DNA of 64,000 bases from Incurvaria masculella. Taxonomy: Eukaryota > Arthropoda > Insecta > Lepidoptera > Incurvariidae. Below the pieces are notes generated by a model that saw only the letters and a list, made by a program, of their open reading frames with translations, ran no database searches and was not told the DNA's origin. Positions 10,270-21,769 of this stretch are shown piece by piece; within the stretch, counting starts at the first letter, position 1, and each line of letters opens with the position of its first letter. The translations under genes were made by a program, and so were the position numbers. The stretch is taken from positions 2,046,001 to 2,110,000 of the forward strand of contig OX335650.1 in assembly GCA_946894095.1 (NCBI GenBank), written 5' to 3'.

Positions 10270-13200
10270 ATGAGCGGCGCGGCCGGCCGGCGGCGGCAGG
10301 CGGCGTGGCTCACGCTAGCGGCATGGCTCGCGGCGGCGGCGGCGGTAGCGGCGCTGGAGGACTCTCCGCTCGAGCTGCGGTTCGAGCACGCCGTGTACAA
10401 TGTCAGCATCCCCGAGAACAGTGCCGGCCGCACTTACGCGACGCAGCCGCCCGCCGATGACCCCATGGGACTCGCCGTGCCGCTCGCCATCGCGGCCGGC
10501 CTCGACGTCCGCTACCGCATCCGCGCCGGCGACCGCGACAAACTATTTAAAGCTGAGGAACGCCTCGTCGGTGACTTCTGCTTCCTTTCCATCCGCACCC
10601 GCACCGGCAACTCCGATTACCTCAACCGGGAGCGAAAGGATCGCTACAGACTCGAGGTGCGCGCGACGGTCACGCGGCGCGACGGGGACCGCCGCGTGAC
10701 ACTCGAGGCGGACACGCTCGTCCTCGTCACGGTTACCGACACGAACGATCTCAACCCGCTCTTCTACCCGGTCGACTACTCGGTCGTCGTGCCGGAGGAC
10801 ACACCCGTGCACGGAAGCGTCGCTCGCGTGTCCGCCGAAGACGCCGACCTCGGAATTAACGGCGAGATCTACTTCAGTTTCGCCGAGCCGACTGAGCAGT
10901 TTGCAGTGCACCCAACGAGCGGCGTCGTAACACTGACGCAATCGCTCGTGTATTCGGAGCGTTCTTACCACGAGCTGGTCGTGTTGGCGGAAGACCGGGG
11001 TGCGCTGTTTCGGGCGGCGGGGCCTTCGCACGCCTCGCGCGCCAAACTTTCCGTTCGCGTCAAGCAGGTGAACCTGTTCGCGCCCGTCATCTACGTGCAC
11101 CATCTCCCGGACGTCGTCGAGAATTCGAGCACTGAGATCTACGCAATAGTCCGGGTAGTAGATAAGGACGAGGGCGTCCACGGCAAAATCGCCAGTTTGG
11201 AGATAGTCGACGGCGACCCAGACGGACATTTCCGGATCCAAGCGGCGAAGCAGCCCGGCGAGTACAACATCGTGGTGCACCGGCTTCTCGACCGTGAGCG
11301 CACCCCGCAAGGCTACAATCTAACGTTGCGCGCGAGCGATGCGGGCACACCGTCCAAACAGAGCTACAAGTCGGTACCAGTTAGACTCGCTGACGCCAAC
11401 GATAACGCGCCCGTGTTCAGCAGAGAGATCTACGAAGTAAACGTGCCGGAGACGGCGCCCGTTAATACACCAGTTATCCGCCTGAAAGTGACCGATCGCG
11501 ACCAGGGTGTCAACGCGTTGGTGTATATCGAAATTGTCGGCGGTAACGAAGGAGGCGAGTTCATCGTGAACCCAGATACGGGTATGCTTTATACAGCAGT
11601 GCCACTTGACGCCGAAGAGAAGGCGTTTTACACGCTTACCGTTTCTGCCATAGATCAGGGCAACGCAGGCACTCGCAAGCAATCCTCCGCAAAAGTGAAG
11701 GTCAATGTCATCGATACCAACGACAACGACCCGCTGTTCGAACGACCCGAGATGGAAGTAACGATAAACGAGAACGAACCGACTGGTACTTCGATTGCGA
11801 AAGTCACCGCTCGAGACAGGGACTCGGGCGAAAATGCATACATATCCTATAGCATAGCCAATCTTAACCCGGTCCCCTTCGAAATAGATCATTTTTCTGG
11901 AATAATCAAGACGACGCAAGTAATCGACTACGAAAGCATGAAACGCGAATTCATTCTCAGACTGCGAGCTAGCGACTGGGGCTTACCATACCGGCGTCAG
12001 ACAGAAATGCAACTAACAATTAAAGTCAAAGACGTAAACGACAATCGACCACAATTTGAGAAAGTGGACTGCACCGGAAACATTCCCAGATACATTCCAA
12101 TCGGCTCCGAGATCATCACTCTATCGGCAATAGACTTTGACGCAGGAAATATCATCAGCTACCGCATAGTATCCGGAAACGAGGACAACTGCTTCAACCT
12201 CGATTCCACTTCGGGGGTCCTAAGTCTGACGTGCGACTTGAAGGACGTTCGGGTAGATGAAAGAGCCGTGAACGTCACCGCCACAGACGGTACGCATTTC
12301 GCCGACATCTCCACGATAGTATTCAACCTGGTTAATGCAAAGAAGACATCGCCTAGCGGGCGGTTGCTTGGGGATGAGATCGGTGCGTTCGATTGCAAAG
12401 ACACGGGCGTAGCGCGCCGCCTCACCGAGACGCTCGCCGCCGCCGAGCGCAACAATATGCCATCCAGTGACGCCAGCAGCGAAGATTTTGCGATGATGCC
12501 AAGCCGCTACGGCGAGAACGTGCACGCGCCCGAATTCATAGATTTCCCCGTTGAAATTAAAGTGAACGAGTCGGTCTCCCTCGGGACTTCGCTCGTAAAA
12601 TTGCGCGCGCGGGACCGTGATCTCGGCTACAACGGGAAGCTCATCTATGGAATTTCCAGCGGCGACCAAGACTCCGCATTCCGCATCGATCCGGAGACCG
12701 GCGACCTTAAGGTGATAGGCTACCTCGACCGCGAGCGCGAAGATGAATACTACCTAAATATCACCGTGTACGACTCCGGACGCCCGCAGAAGTCGATCTC
12801 GAAGATTCTCCCCATCACCGTTCTTGATGTAAACGACAACGCTCCAAAGTTCGAAAAGAGCCTCGCGAGCTTCCGCGTGACAGAAAATGCGCTCAACGGT
12901 ACCGTCATATTCCGCGTAAACGCTACAGACCGGGACAGCGGAGACTTTGCCGAGATAGCTTACAGCCTCGCCACCGACACAAAAGACTTCTGCGTCGACG
13001 CGACCGGCGGAGCCGTGTCGGTGTGCGCGGCGCTCGACCGCGAGCGGCAGAGCCTGTACGAGCTGACCGTCCGGGCGCGGGACCGCGGCGGGCTCTACTC
13101 GGACGCGCTCGTCCGCGTCTCCGTGGACGACATCAACGACAACGCGCCGCAGTTCTCGCTCGCTTCGTACGGCGTGCGCGTGCGGGAGGACGTCCCCCGC

Positions 13201-13636
13201 GGGGCGGTCGTGGCGGTTGTCGACGCGTCGGACCGCGACCTCGGCGCGGGCGGCCGCGTGCGGTACTCGCTGCCCGACGAGGAGGACGGCGCGTTCTCGA
13301 TCGACGCGCTGTCGGGCACGCTGCGGACGGCGCGCGCGCTGGACTTCGAGGAGAGACAGGTGCACGGCCTGACGGTGCGCGCGACGGACGGCGGCCAGCC
13401 GGCGCTGTGGTCGGAGGCGACGGTGATAGTGGAAGTGGTGGACGTAAACGAGAACCTGCACGCGCCCGTGTTCCCGGACTTTGTGGTCGAGGGCGCGGTG
13501 GCGGAGAACCGCGCGGCGGGCACGCGCGTGCTGGCGGTGGCGGCTACCGACGCGGACGGGCCCGGCGGGGACTCGCGCCTCGCCTACTCCATCGTCGGCG
13601 GCACTGGCATGGGATACTTCTCCATCGACGATGAAG
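10270..13636 (+). CDS. kug: Fat-like giant atypical cadherin, N-terminal coding exon (partial gene)
   Basis: The exon encodes the N-terminus of a large single-pass cadherin acting at the cell surface. In Drosophila, Fat2/kugelei organises planar cell migration and basal actin in follicle epithelium (family knowledge). Start: ATG at 10270, followed by an Arg-rich n-region and Ala/Leu-rich signal peptide (residues 1-28). Cadherin repeats end at linkers DTNDLNP (~158), QVNLFAP (~266), DANDNAP (~375), DTNDNDP (~482), DVNDNRP (~588), ENVHAPEF (~749), DVNDNAP (~853), DINDNAP (~954) and DVNENLHAP (~1058); a tenth repeat is cut by the exon end. The LFKAEE...GDFCFL stretch in repeat 1 and the CKDTGVARRLTE insertion before ENVHAPEF are as I recall in vertebrate FAT1-3 and not in classical cadherins. 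LDRE and DxNDN calcium motifs are mostly intact; linker 2 is degenerate, as in the family. Potential N-glycosylation includes N44. The exon ends in phase 1 at GAAG|GTAATT. Fat-like rather than Fat/Ft1 is inferred from the N-terminal match. Confidence 0.9.
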
Positions 13637-13642
13637 GTAATT
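13637..13642 (+). other. kug: Splice donor of the cadherin exon
   Basis: GAAG|GTAATT. The reading frame loses cadherin character here and stops at 13657-13659, ten residues after FSIDDE. Phase 1. No following cadherin exon is found up to 64000. Confidence 0.8.
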
Positions 13643-13741
13643 TTGAAATACTGTTTTAGGCCCAAAGTTATCCGCATTTCGAGGAGACCGTGCAATAGAC
13701 ACATTTTTTCTGCCTAGGAAAGTGTGGTCTATGCATTTGTG

Positions 13742-14275
13742 AAATGAAATGAAATATTTATTTTGTTACAATTATGGTCATGACCGTACATTTCCAGTAC
13801 ATTTCCAAAATTTGCGTATTACCGCGTACAAAATTATACCTAAAAATAAGACACAATTAACAAAACAAAATAAAAATAACTATCTGACATTATTTAAAAT
13901 CAAAAAATTCTTGGACACTGTAAAAACTTTTTTCTATGAGCCACTTATATAAGTTTTTCCTAAATTTAAAATATGGCAATTGTCTCAGTGTCTCTTGTAT
14001 ATGGTTAATTTTTTTTACACTCATGTAGTACACACTTTTTTTAAATACTGCGAGCTTTGTGTTTGGAAGGGTCAGATTATGTCCCGACCGTGTGTTATAG
14101 CAATGACTGGAGCTTACTAAATTGAAATAATGTTGATTTCTTTTCACAAAATTACATATGTCATAAATATACAAGCAGGGAAACGGCATTATATTTAACT
14201 CTTTAAACAGAGGTCGGCAACTATCGAAATAACCTGCACCACAAACAGAGCGAGTGATTTTTTTTTGCATCTTAA
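13742..14275 (-). pseudogene. Non-LTR retrotransposon C-terminal fragment and tail
   Basis: The minus-strand frame 14270-13890 (126 codons) resembles the extreme C-terminus of Jockey-like ORF2 proteins: a DSCRPLFKELNI segment, then LPCLYIYD-like, HCYNTRSGHNL, then a run ending FYSVQEFF. It is followed by an AAATATTTCATTTCATTTCA tail near 13742-13760. The RT domain is absent (5' truncation). It sits about 100 bp past the cadherin exon, antisense to the host gene. Confidence 0.7.
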
Positions 14276-14339
14276 ATACAATGAAGTGAAGATAAATATG
14301 TATGTATGGGAAATAATCCTACCCATAAACGAGGAAAAC

Positions 14340-14750
14340 ATTAACTCACGTTTTTCCGCACGCTTTTCCACGGACACCATTTTATGATTCGGGCGCGCTT
14401 TCATTCAATCAGATCTCGCGGAAAGTAAATAATAGGCGAGATCCAAAAGGCCTAACGAATTTCCCTCCCACAATCGCGACTTCTCCTCAACTCCGGCGAA
14501 GATTAACAAGTCCTCGGGGCATCATTCGAAATAGATTAACTGTTGATCCGTCTCTGCCGCGCGTGCGTCCGAAGCCGCCGGCATTCATTTAGTTCCGATA
14601 GAAAGTTATCGCAGTAATCTCATCACCGCAAGCTGCCCCCTGCCGCCTTCGCCCCCCTGCCGCCGTTTCCCGCGGCCCCCGCGCGGCGACTTGCCGTACG
14701 GGCAAGTTGGCGGCGAACTTATTTCACGTGGAACAACTCGCAAAAGCTAA
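14340..14750. other. GC/CpG-rich unique block in the long intron
   Basis: No repeat match; CpG-dense, with C-rich strings around 14630-14690. Candidate regulatory or conserved non-coding DNA on composition and position alone. Confidence 0.3.
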
Positions 14751-14799
14751 GAAACATTGGATCAATGGGGAAAGGCTGCGAGGGAAATCGGTGAACTGT

Positions 14800-15250
14800 C
14801 GGTTCGTCGACGGATGCGCGGGGTCGTAACGGTACGGAGATTTCTCACTTGGATGTGTTTACTTGAAGGGATGTTGGGTCTCTCTCTGTGTTCTACCGTC
14901 TTTACCATGGAGAATGTTCATCGCAGCTGCATAACGCTGTCCCTCCGTCCCCTTTCTACCATCGCACAACTCGGAACAGGCAGGAAATGCACCCGTACAC
15001 TGTCGACATTCCAAAAATTAGAACCAACCGATCCTCTAGGTCCTTTATCTATAGGGTCGGTAAACTATGGAACGCACTCCCTGCCGAGTTATTTCCCCTT
15101 AAGTACCACCTGGGATCCTTCAAACATGGTGTGAAGAAGCACCTGGCCGGCCGGCATGGTTTTCGCAGCCCCGAAAGTTCGAAAGCTCATGGGCGTCGTC
15201 GGGCACCTTAAGAGGTCCTGGCGTACGCCATATGCCGCGCTTTACATAAA
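14800..15250 (+). pseudogene. Non-LTR retrotransposon C-terminal fragment (family O), copy 1
   Basis: The frame from about 14888 to 15211 encodes FYRLYHGECSSQLHNAVPP, then HPYTVDIPKIRT, RVGKLWNALPAELFP and FKHGVKKHL, the pattern seen at the C-terminus of many arthropod LINE ORF2 proteins. It ends at GCGCTTTACATAAAAAAAAA near 15240. The upstream part is frame-shifted. Related fragments: 50085-50370 (-), 54730-54985 and 18568-18620. Confidence 0.7.
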
Positions 15251-15392
15251 AAAAAAACTTATTCGAGTAATAATATACCAGTGAAGTTACTTCGCGAGTT
15301 CTTCATCGTTGACTTAATCGGGGCTCGAATGAAATAAATAATGAAGCCAAGTTGGAATAAAAAATTCACTGGCGTGAAAACATACTTCACGT

Positions 15393-15757
15393 AAAAACTG
15401 GTCAAGTGCGTGTCGGTCTCGCACATGTAGGGTTCCGTACCATCGTACAAAATTGAACAATAAAAAATCACGTTTGTTGTATGGGCTCCCCTTTTATTTT
15501 TTATTATTTATGTATTTTACCTATTTGTATTCATAGCGGACGGACGGACGGACGGACGAACGAAACCCGTCCATCTGTCCTTCTGTCACAGGGCTGTATC
15601 TCGCGAACCGTAATAGGGTAGGCAGCTACACAGAGTGTGTTTTTATTTCGCCGCTATAACAACAAATAGGTTACAAAAACGTGTTTTTTTGTGTTAAATC
15701 TTGTACAACGGTACGGAACCCTTCGTGCGCGAGTCTGACTTGCACTTGGCCGGTTTT
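15393..15757. mobile_element. Inverted LepA composite
   Basis: A plus-strand LepA 5' half (15393-15538) runs into a (GGAC)n tract and then continues as a minus-strand LepA 5' half ending CGCACTTGGCCGG. The two halves are arranged head to head around the tetranucleotide tract, giving a large foldback. Confidence 0.75.
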
Positions 15758-15759
15758 TT

Positions 15760-17500
15760 GCGAACTGTATTTTTCACAGAACCACGGAAGAACCCGCTCG
15801 CAAACTTCTAACATCCGTAGTATTTTCGTATTGGCTCGTTTCGATATAAAAACTCGCAAGTTTGTACAGTATTGCGATACGCTTATATTGATTCGAAACT
15901 CTCGACTAGTTGCGCGGCGGGGCCGAGAGAACTTGAGTGATTGGCGGGTCGGGTAGGTCCGAATACTTTATTCAAAGGCAAGTTTTCGAAAATGGCCGGG
16001 GCAAGGAACGGACGGTCGAATAAGTCGAATAAAATGCGTACCTGAAGCCCTTTGGGAACCTAATGTTGGAACCGTGTTCAGACCTTCTTTCGGCTCTGTG
16101 AGTAGGTAACTTGTGTTTGTTTGTGGGTACATTTTTGATTAATGTCAAACTTTTGCGTTCTTTCGCATTGACTTATGTGCTACATGAAATGCGACTTTCG
16201 TTTAAGAGTGTTTCAATCTATACAGTTTCTAGTATACAATACACAAAAATAAACTTTTTGAAAACATGACGCAAAATACAGTTATATAAATATACCTAGT
16301 TTGCCCGCGATTTTGGTTTTCGTAATTTGTAGTTTTATTGGTACAAGAACACATTAAAAACATTTTTTAATAGCGCTATATATATCGGCATTAAGAACTA
16401 ATTGCCAAATACACAAATACATAATTAAACAGAAATACTGAAAATATTTTCGCGGCAACATTTTTCAATAAATTAGTACCTCTAAGCCTGGTTTATGGCC
16501 TGGTCGGTGGCCACTTAAAGGGCCTTAATTACTAAAGCATTGCATGGGTTCCGAACCACGGATTAATTTGTGTCCTTGATTTACAGTCAAGTTGACTCAT
16601 ATGGATGTTGTAGAACTAGTTAACCTTGGCAATTTTCCTTCTTTCCTCACCACCGAAAGTAGGCTACTTTTTCAGATCTGATAAAACGGTGTAGCGTTTT
16701 TCGTGAGCATCCAATTTACAGATTTTCAGAGACTTCAGTTTTATTCACTGAAATAAAAGCTTAAAGAGTGCGAGACACATTTTCGACGAGAGAAAAAAAG
16801 ATCGAAATCTAAAAGCTTCCTGAAACCGCGCTCGCTTGCATTTCAATTTTCAGGACTCGGTTTTTTATCGTTGAGTGGATTGCCTTTGACTCGCTGAAAA
16901 TTTTACATGTGGCTTCACCTGAAATTCGCGATAGCCGCCGACGTGAGAGCGTATGACTCCATTGTGCCGGGGCTTACAAATATACACGCGCTTCGCAAAC
17001 AAATGTTGCCTACACGCGCGCATTAGCACAACTGCGTTGCCCGGTGGGTCGCATAAATATTACGTAGGCCTATCGAAAAAAAGCACATAAATAAATTAGA
17101 GCAATTTTGTATTTTTTTTATTTTATTCAGGAAAACAAACAGTCTTAAAACTAAATAATAACAAAAAAATATATATAGCTTAAACCAGCAAAGTTTCCAT
17201 TAGCATAGTAATACATACATAGGCAAAGATTGAGAAAAATTAAAATGCTTGCATATCAGATATTTAAAAAACAAACAAAATTAAAAATAAGCAGTTTCTC
17301 TAGAAAATAATTTACAAAATTGAAAACGTTAAAATAACAACAAAATATTATGCAATATTGAACAAAAGGAAAAACGAAATAATGTTACCTCAAAAATAAT
17401 CGAAAATAAAGAAGAACCAGAGAAGTGTGGTTAGAGTCTGCACAATGTCTTAGCTATATTTATCTTGAGCAAACCTACGTACCACTTACCTACTACTACT
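15760..17500. other. Unique intron-like sequence
   Basis: No gene or named repeat recognised. AT-rich around 17080-17400; a slightly GC-richer section at 16540-17060. Confidence 0.4.
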
Positions 17501-17502
17501 AT

Positions 17503-17627
17503 TGCCGAGCAATATAAGGAAGGTCCTGGCATGGCTGGCATCTAGTTCTCATGTAGTGTGTTAGGCTAATACCATGGCGGTTTTTTGTGGCACTGGACAT
17601 AAATAGCACGTCCAGGTAAAAAAAAAA
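17503..17627 (+). mobile_element. SINE-B 3' fragment
   Basis: GAGCAATATAAGGAAGGTCC through CCTGGCATGG to an A-run at 17618-17628. 5'-truncated. Confidence 0.7.
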
Positions 17628-17739
17628 ACATGTAAACCAATAAAAAAACCTTCTTTATAATTTTTCACATCATGCTGTTTTCCTGAATGCATAGGCAGTT
17701 TTGTCATCAACATACATACCTCCAATAATATTTTTTTGA

Positions 17740-18275
17740 CTGTACATGGATGGCTGATACCACACCCACCGTTATAATACTAGCCCAACACACCGCATTC
17801 CCGAAGGAATTAGAAGCCATGCCAGAACTTTCCCTTTATGGGGATGTTTACACTATTAGTTAACCATCGTCCGTTCTTTACATGCAGGTTGTGTTTGCCT
17901 GTTATTGGGTCTGCACACTGTTATATTTAACATGTCTGTATAAACGTGAATGTAAATGTGTCAACCAGTTGGCAAACCTTTATAAATAAATAAACAAATA
18001 AATAACTGGATGGAAAACACGGACTTTTTTCATCCATAGCGATATTAGCGATGGTACCAACCTGGGCGGGCTTAGACCTACCATCTAGTAGGGGAAGTAG
18101 TACGGTTTGACATGGATTCCGAATAATGAACCAGCTCGCAGGTTCGTAGCGAAATGCACTTATTCACGAGTGAAACGAGGGGAACGAGTAAGAAAATAGT
18201 GCATGAACGGGGCGGGGATTTGAACCTAGACCTCCGGGATGGAAGGCCACCCGCCTCTGCGCTACGAGCCGCATA
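17740..18275 (-). mobile_element. SINE-B, minus strand, split by an insertion
   Basis: The body is present on both sides of a foreign ~155 bp segment (17848-18002) that ends in an (AAAT)n-like run. The tRNA-like head in reverse (GGGATTTGAACCTAGACC, then GCGCTACGAGCCGC) ends the element near 18275. The inserted piece has the tail of a LINE-mobilised sequence; family unknown. Confidence 0.75.
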
Positions 18276-18489
18276 CCTCTACATTACGTTTCTAAGCCTT
18301 TCGTAGGTTAAACACGTAAAACATAAACATTTATAACTAATTTTAATAAAAATATACAACCTTCCAAAGTTAATTTTTACCCGAATGACACATCGATACC
18401 TAGAGAATACTTCTCGTCTGCCTGCATCCTGCAGCTTGTATCTTAAAATTTGTTCTACGGAAGTTGTTACGAGTTTTTACACCGAGAAA

Positions 18490-18620
18490 CCCCACAATAC
18501 CTTATGCAACGGTACGGAACCCTCAAGATACGAGTCCTCGTATTTGTTCGGCTGCAGTACGAGTCGTCAGGCACCTCTTTGAGGCCTTGGCATACGCCAT
18601 ACATCCGTTATACACAAAAA
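18490..18620 (-). repeat. Decayed LepA and family O scraps
   Basis: 18500-18550 resembles the LepA terminus (GGTACGGAACCCTC, ACGAGTCC). 18568-18620 resembles the O tail (GGCACCTC, GGCATACGCCATA). Confidence 0.4.
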
Positions 18621-18943
18621 TAGCATATTGCGCTCCTTACGATGTCACCTGTCGAGTCTACGCAAATCGCGAAAGTACTCGCCACGCGCGCTTCTTCAAA
18701 CATTCATAGCGTACTATTTGAACGGCCCTCCGGCCAAGGTATACAAAGGTTTATAGCGGTAAAGCCTCCGACCACGCCCGCATAACAATGGAGGGCCAAC
18801 CGCCTTGCCCGCCCCCTGGCGGCGGTACACGGCTCCATTCCGCTGCTCATCTTAGCGAGCGGGATGCCCAAGAAAGGATGTACGTGTACCAAGTTCGGAT
18901 ATGTAGTAACACAGTCATAAACCTGTTTCGAAATAGTGACTTT

Positions 18944-19337
18944 GAGCGGCTCGTAGCCTAGTGGCGCGGGGACTGGCCTAGCGTACCAGAGGTTCAATTC
19001 CGACATGCACCACTGTCTTTCTCTCTCAGAATTTGATAAGTGCATTTCGTCACGAATGCGAGCTGCTCCATGGTTCGGAATCCATGTAAAACTGTAGGTC
19101 CCCTTCCCCTACTAGGTGGTAGGGCTAAAGCCCGCCCGGGTTGGTACCATCGCATTGGATGAAAAGATGGTCGTAGCGGCAATGAAAAGTTGTCCGTGTT
19201 TTCCATCCAGTTCAATGTAGCCGTGCAATATAAGGAAGGTCCTGGCATGGCACCTAGTTCCCATGTGGTGTGTTGGGCTAATACCATGACAGAAGGTGTG
19301 GTATTAGCCATCCATGTCCAGTCACATAAAAAAAAAC
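18944..19337 (+). mobile_element. SINE-B, full copy with tRNA-like head
   Basis: Pol III box A TAGCCTAGTGG (18954-18964) and box B GGTTCAATTCC (18991-19001) precede the shared body and an A-run at 19328-19336. From the CTACTAGGTGG motif onward it is nearly identical to the 5S-headed copy at 1521-1913. Confidence 0.85.
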
Positions 19338-19344
19338 TGTAGCT

Positions 19345-19800
19345 GTGGGTGGGGGTAGCCTGCGAAGAAACTTGGGCTGCGTTCCAAATGTCAGATGATG
19401 TGCAGCACGCACTAACGGTGTCTTGAGCGCCAACACCGCATTCCATGAAGAGTCCTCTCTATTTAAGTGTCTGTGTTTGGAGATCTCTGTGAACTCTCGG
19501 ACTTTGCGAGGAATATACCGAGATTCTGTTGCCAATATTTCCACTTGGTCAAACCTAATTCAGTGATACGCGCCAGTGTCCATATGCTCACCAACAGCTG
19601 ACTTGTTTGGGTCTTGTTTCTTCGCTGCTCTTAAATGTTCAGAAATCCGTGTTGCAACATTTCTCTTCGTCTGCCCGACGTACGCTAACCCACAGCTGCA
19701 TGGAATTTTGTACACCCCTGATTATTGTAGAGGTAGCTTATCCTTTACGGAGCGTACCATGTGGGCGATTTTTTGATGCGGTTTGAAAATTGTGTTCACG
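19345..19800 (-). pseudogene. Penelope-like retroelement fragment (GIY-YIG endonuclease end)
   Basis: The minus strand encodes, from about 19800 downward, KDKLPLQ, then GVYKIPCSCGLAYVGQTKR (GIY-YIG-type core with the Penelope CxC and YVGQTKR motifs), RISEHLRAAK, and further on ATESRYIPRKVREF. A stop before GVYKIP and a frame change near 19565 break it, and the RT part is missing. It abuts the SINE-B tail. Family assignment follows the known RT-plus-GIY-YIG layout of Penelope elements. Confidence 0.8.
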
Positions 19801-20337
19801 CTGATTTTGTAACCCTAAAATGCGTATTGACCACGGTAATCTCAAATCATACATTATTAAAATGAGTGCGTAATACCAGTTCTTTGGGTCCCAACAAATA
19901 TTTCAAACGAAATACCTTAGTTTCTATACCACCAAAATATCGCATTTTTAAATCAAATATTCTGATAATTCTAATAAACGTGTGATTAACCTAAATATCT
20001 GAGTATATATGGTCGGGTCTAATTCTCGAAATTGTATGCATTCATTATTTATAATTGACTTTGTGGTTTAGACTGATGAGGTAAGTTTGTTTAAATTGCC
20101 CAAGTTTAGCTGAACCCAAATTGAACTAATAAACCTTCCGCCTCTAGGCGAACTTCTGACACGGGATGAACCGTGTAAACCCTCCTTTATCTGCAAAGGT
20201 CTCCCTCTAGCCCCAGCCAGTCAGACAAATTGGAAATCGCGTTATTGCGCGAGAGTTGGCAACGATTTTCGACATTAAGAATTCGGAAGATCATCGAATG
20301 TTTCATCGGCTTTATTTTTACCCACATTTTACTTAAG
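19801..20337. other. Unique sequence
   Basis: Nothing recognised. Confidence 0.35.
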
Positions 20338-20465
20338 ATTTTTAGGTTTCCGTACCCAAAGAGTGCCAACGGAACCCTATTACTAAGCCTATGCTGTCTA
20401 TCCGCCCTTCCGTCCGTCCGGCACATGATCCGTAATAGGTAGGCAGCTGAAATTTAATTTGAATA
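20338..20465 (-). mobile_element. LepA 3' fragment, minus strand
   Basis: Terminus TTTAGGTTTCCGTACCC through a short (TCCG)n tract to TAGGTAGGCAGCTGAAAT; the rest is missing. 20466-20818 has nothing recognised. Confidence 0.7.
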
Positions 20466-20818
20466 TTTAATATAATACAGCTGTGTTCTCGCAAATCTTT
20501 GAATAGTCGTCGCCCCATTAGGTGTGCCACACACTCTTGGATTGGTTACTTTTCAAAAAATTGTTCTATTACCGCCGACGAACTATAACCGACAAGAAAG
20601 TTCGGCGGCAGTCATAATACCAATACAATTTTGTTATTATGTGAATATAACAGCATCCATTTAAATGCTTCAATTTAGAGAAACAACTTATTTCACAATA
20701 ACTTAACAACTGATGCATTAATGTAGCTTATTCTAGGTGCTGGTTGGAATCTAACCGCACCGAAAAATAAATATGTGTTTAAGTCGGTTATTAAATATAA
20801 TTCTCAAATCTAAGAAAT

Positions 20819-21134
20819 GAAAAAAACCGGCCAAGTGCGAGTCGGACTCGCACACGAAGGGTTCCGTACCATCGTAAAAAAAAACAAAAAATACACGTTT
20901 TTTGTATGGGAGCCCCCTTTAATTTTAATTATTTTTTAATCTTACCTATTTGTTGTTGTAGCGGCAAAATAAATACACACTCTGTGAATATTTCAGCTGT
21001 GTACCTGTTACGGTTACTGAGATACAGCCCTGTGACAGACGGACGGACGGACGGACGGACGGACGGACGGACGGACAGCGGAGGCTTAGTAATAGGGTTC
21101 CGTTTTCACCCTTTGGGTACGGAACCCTAAAAAG
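20819..21134 (+). mobile_element. LepA repeat, full copy
   Basis: Clean copy with GTGCGAGTC/GACTCGCAC at the 5' end, a (GGAC)n tract at about 21038-21076, and the GGGTTCCGT/ACGGAACCC end followed by CTAAAAA. Confidence 0.9.
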
Positions 21135-21765
21135 AGAGAAAGAAATACAAGAAATAATGTAGAGCGTAGTCGTGGTGAGCTCTCAACGGCTCCGCGGAAT
21201 CAAATCCGCGCTGTAAGTGATTTATAACAGCAAATCGGAGGGAATTCATCCATTGTACTTTTATAACCTTTTGTGAGGGAACAGAGCGAGGGAGTGACTC
21301 CCTCATTAAACCGACGCTCGCGAGGGCCTTTAAGAACCCTGTTTGCATTCACTCACGCGCGCGAAGCCGGGGGGGGGGTAGGGGGGATGGGTGCAATTGC
21401 CCCCCTCTGAGTCACGACTAAGCCACTTTTTTCGACCGATTCCAAAGCACGGTATGCAATTGCCCCCATTTTGAGAAGGAATTGCCCCCCTGAGCATTTT
21501 CGGTGTTTGCCCCCCCCCCCCCCCCCAGCGAAATGCTGGATCCGCGCCTGTTCAGTACGATGTGGCTGGCTCATTGTTAGGGGGAAGGCTGGATGTACGC
21601 CAACCTGTATCCGGCTCTACTTCGGCGCTGGCTTTTGGCGTCTTTTGTATCGGGCTGTGTAAGATAATTTGTGCTGCCTCGCGTTTTCACAGAAGATTCA
21701 AGAATAACGTTAAATGGAGTAAGAAGCGTTTCAATTCAATAGACATTGGCTTTGTAAGAAATATA
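21135..21765. other. Sequence with long G and C homopolymer tracts
   Basis: G10 near 21369-21378 and about C18 near 21511-21528 frame repeated AATTGCCCCC motifs. No coding signal; possibly part of an unnamed repeat. 21135-21345 is ordinary CpG-bearing sequence. Confidence 0.45.
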
Positions 21766-21769
21766 TTAA

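Noticed and set aside
10543..13704. Long antisense open frames (up to 316 codons) across the cadherin exon
   Set aside because: They lie opposite a clear cadherin coding frame with strong GC third-position bias, which opens antisense frames; their proteins are Arg/Ala/Val-rich and domain-free.
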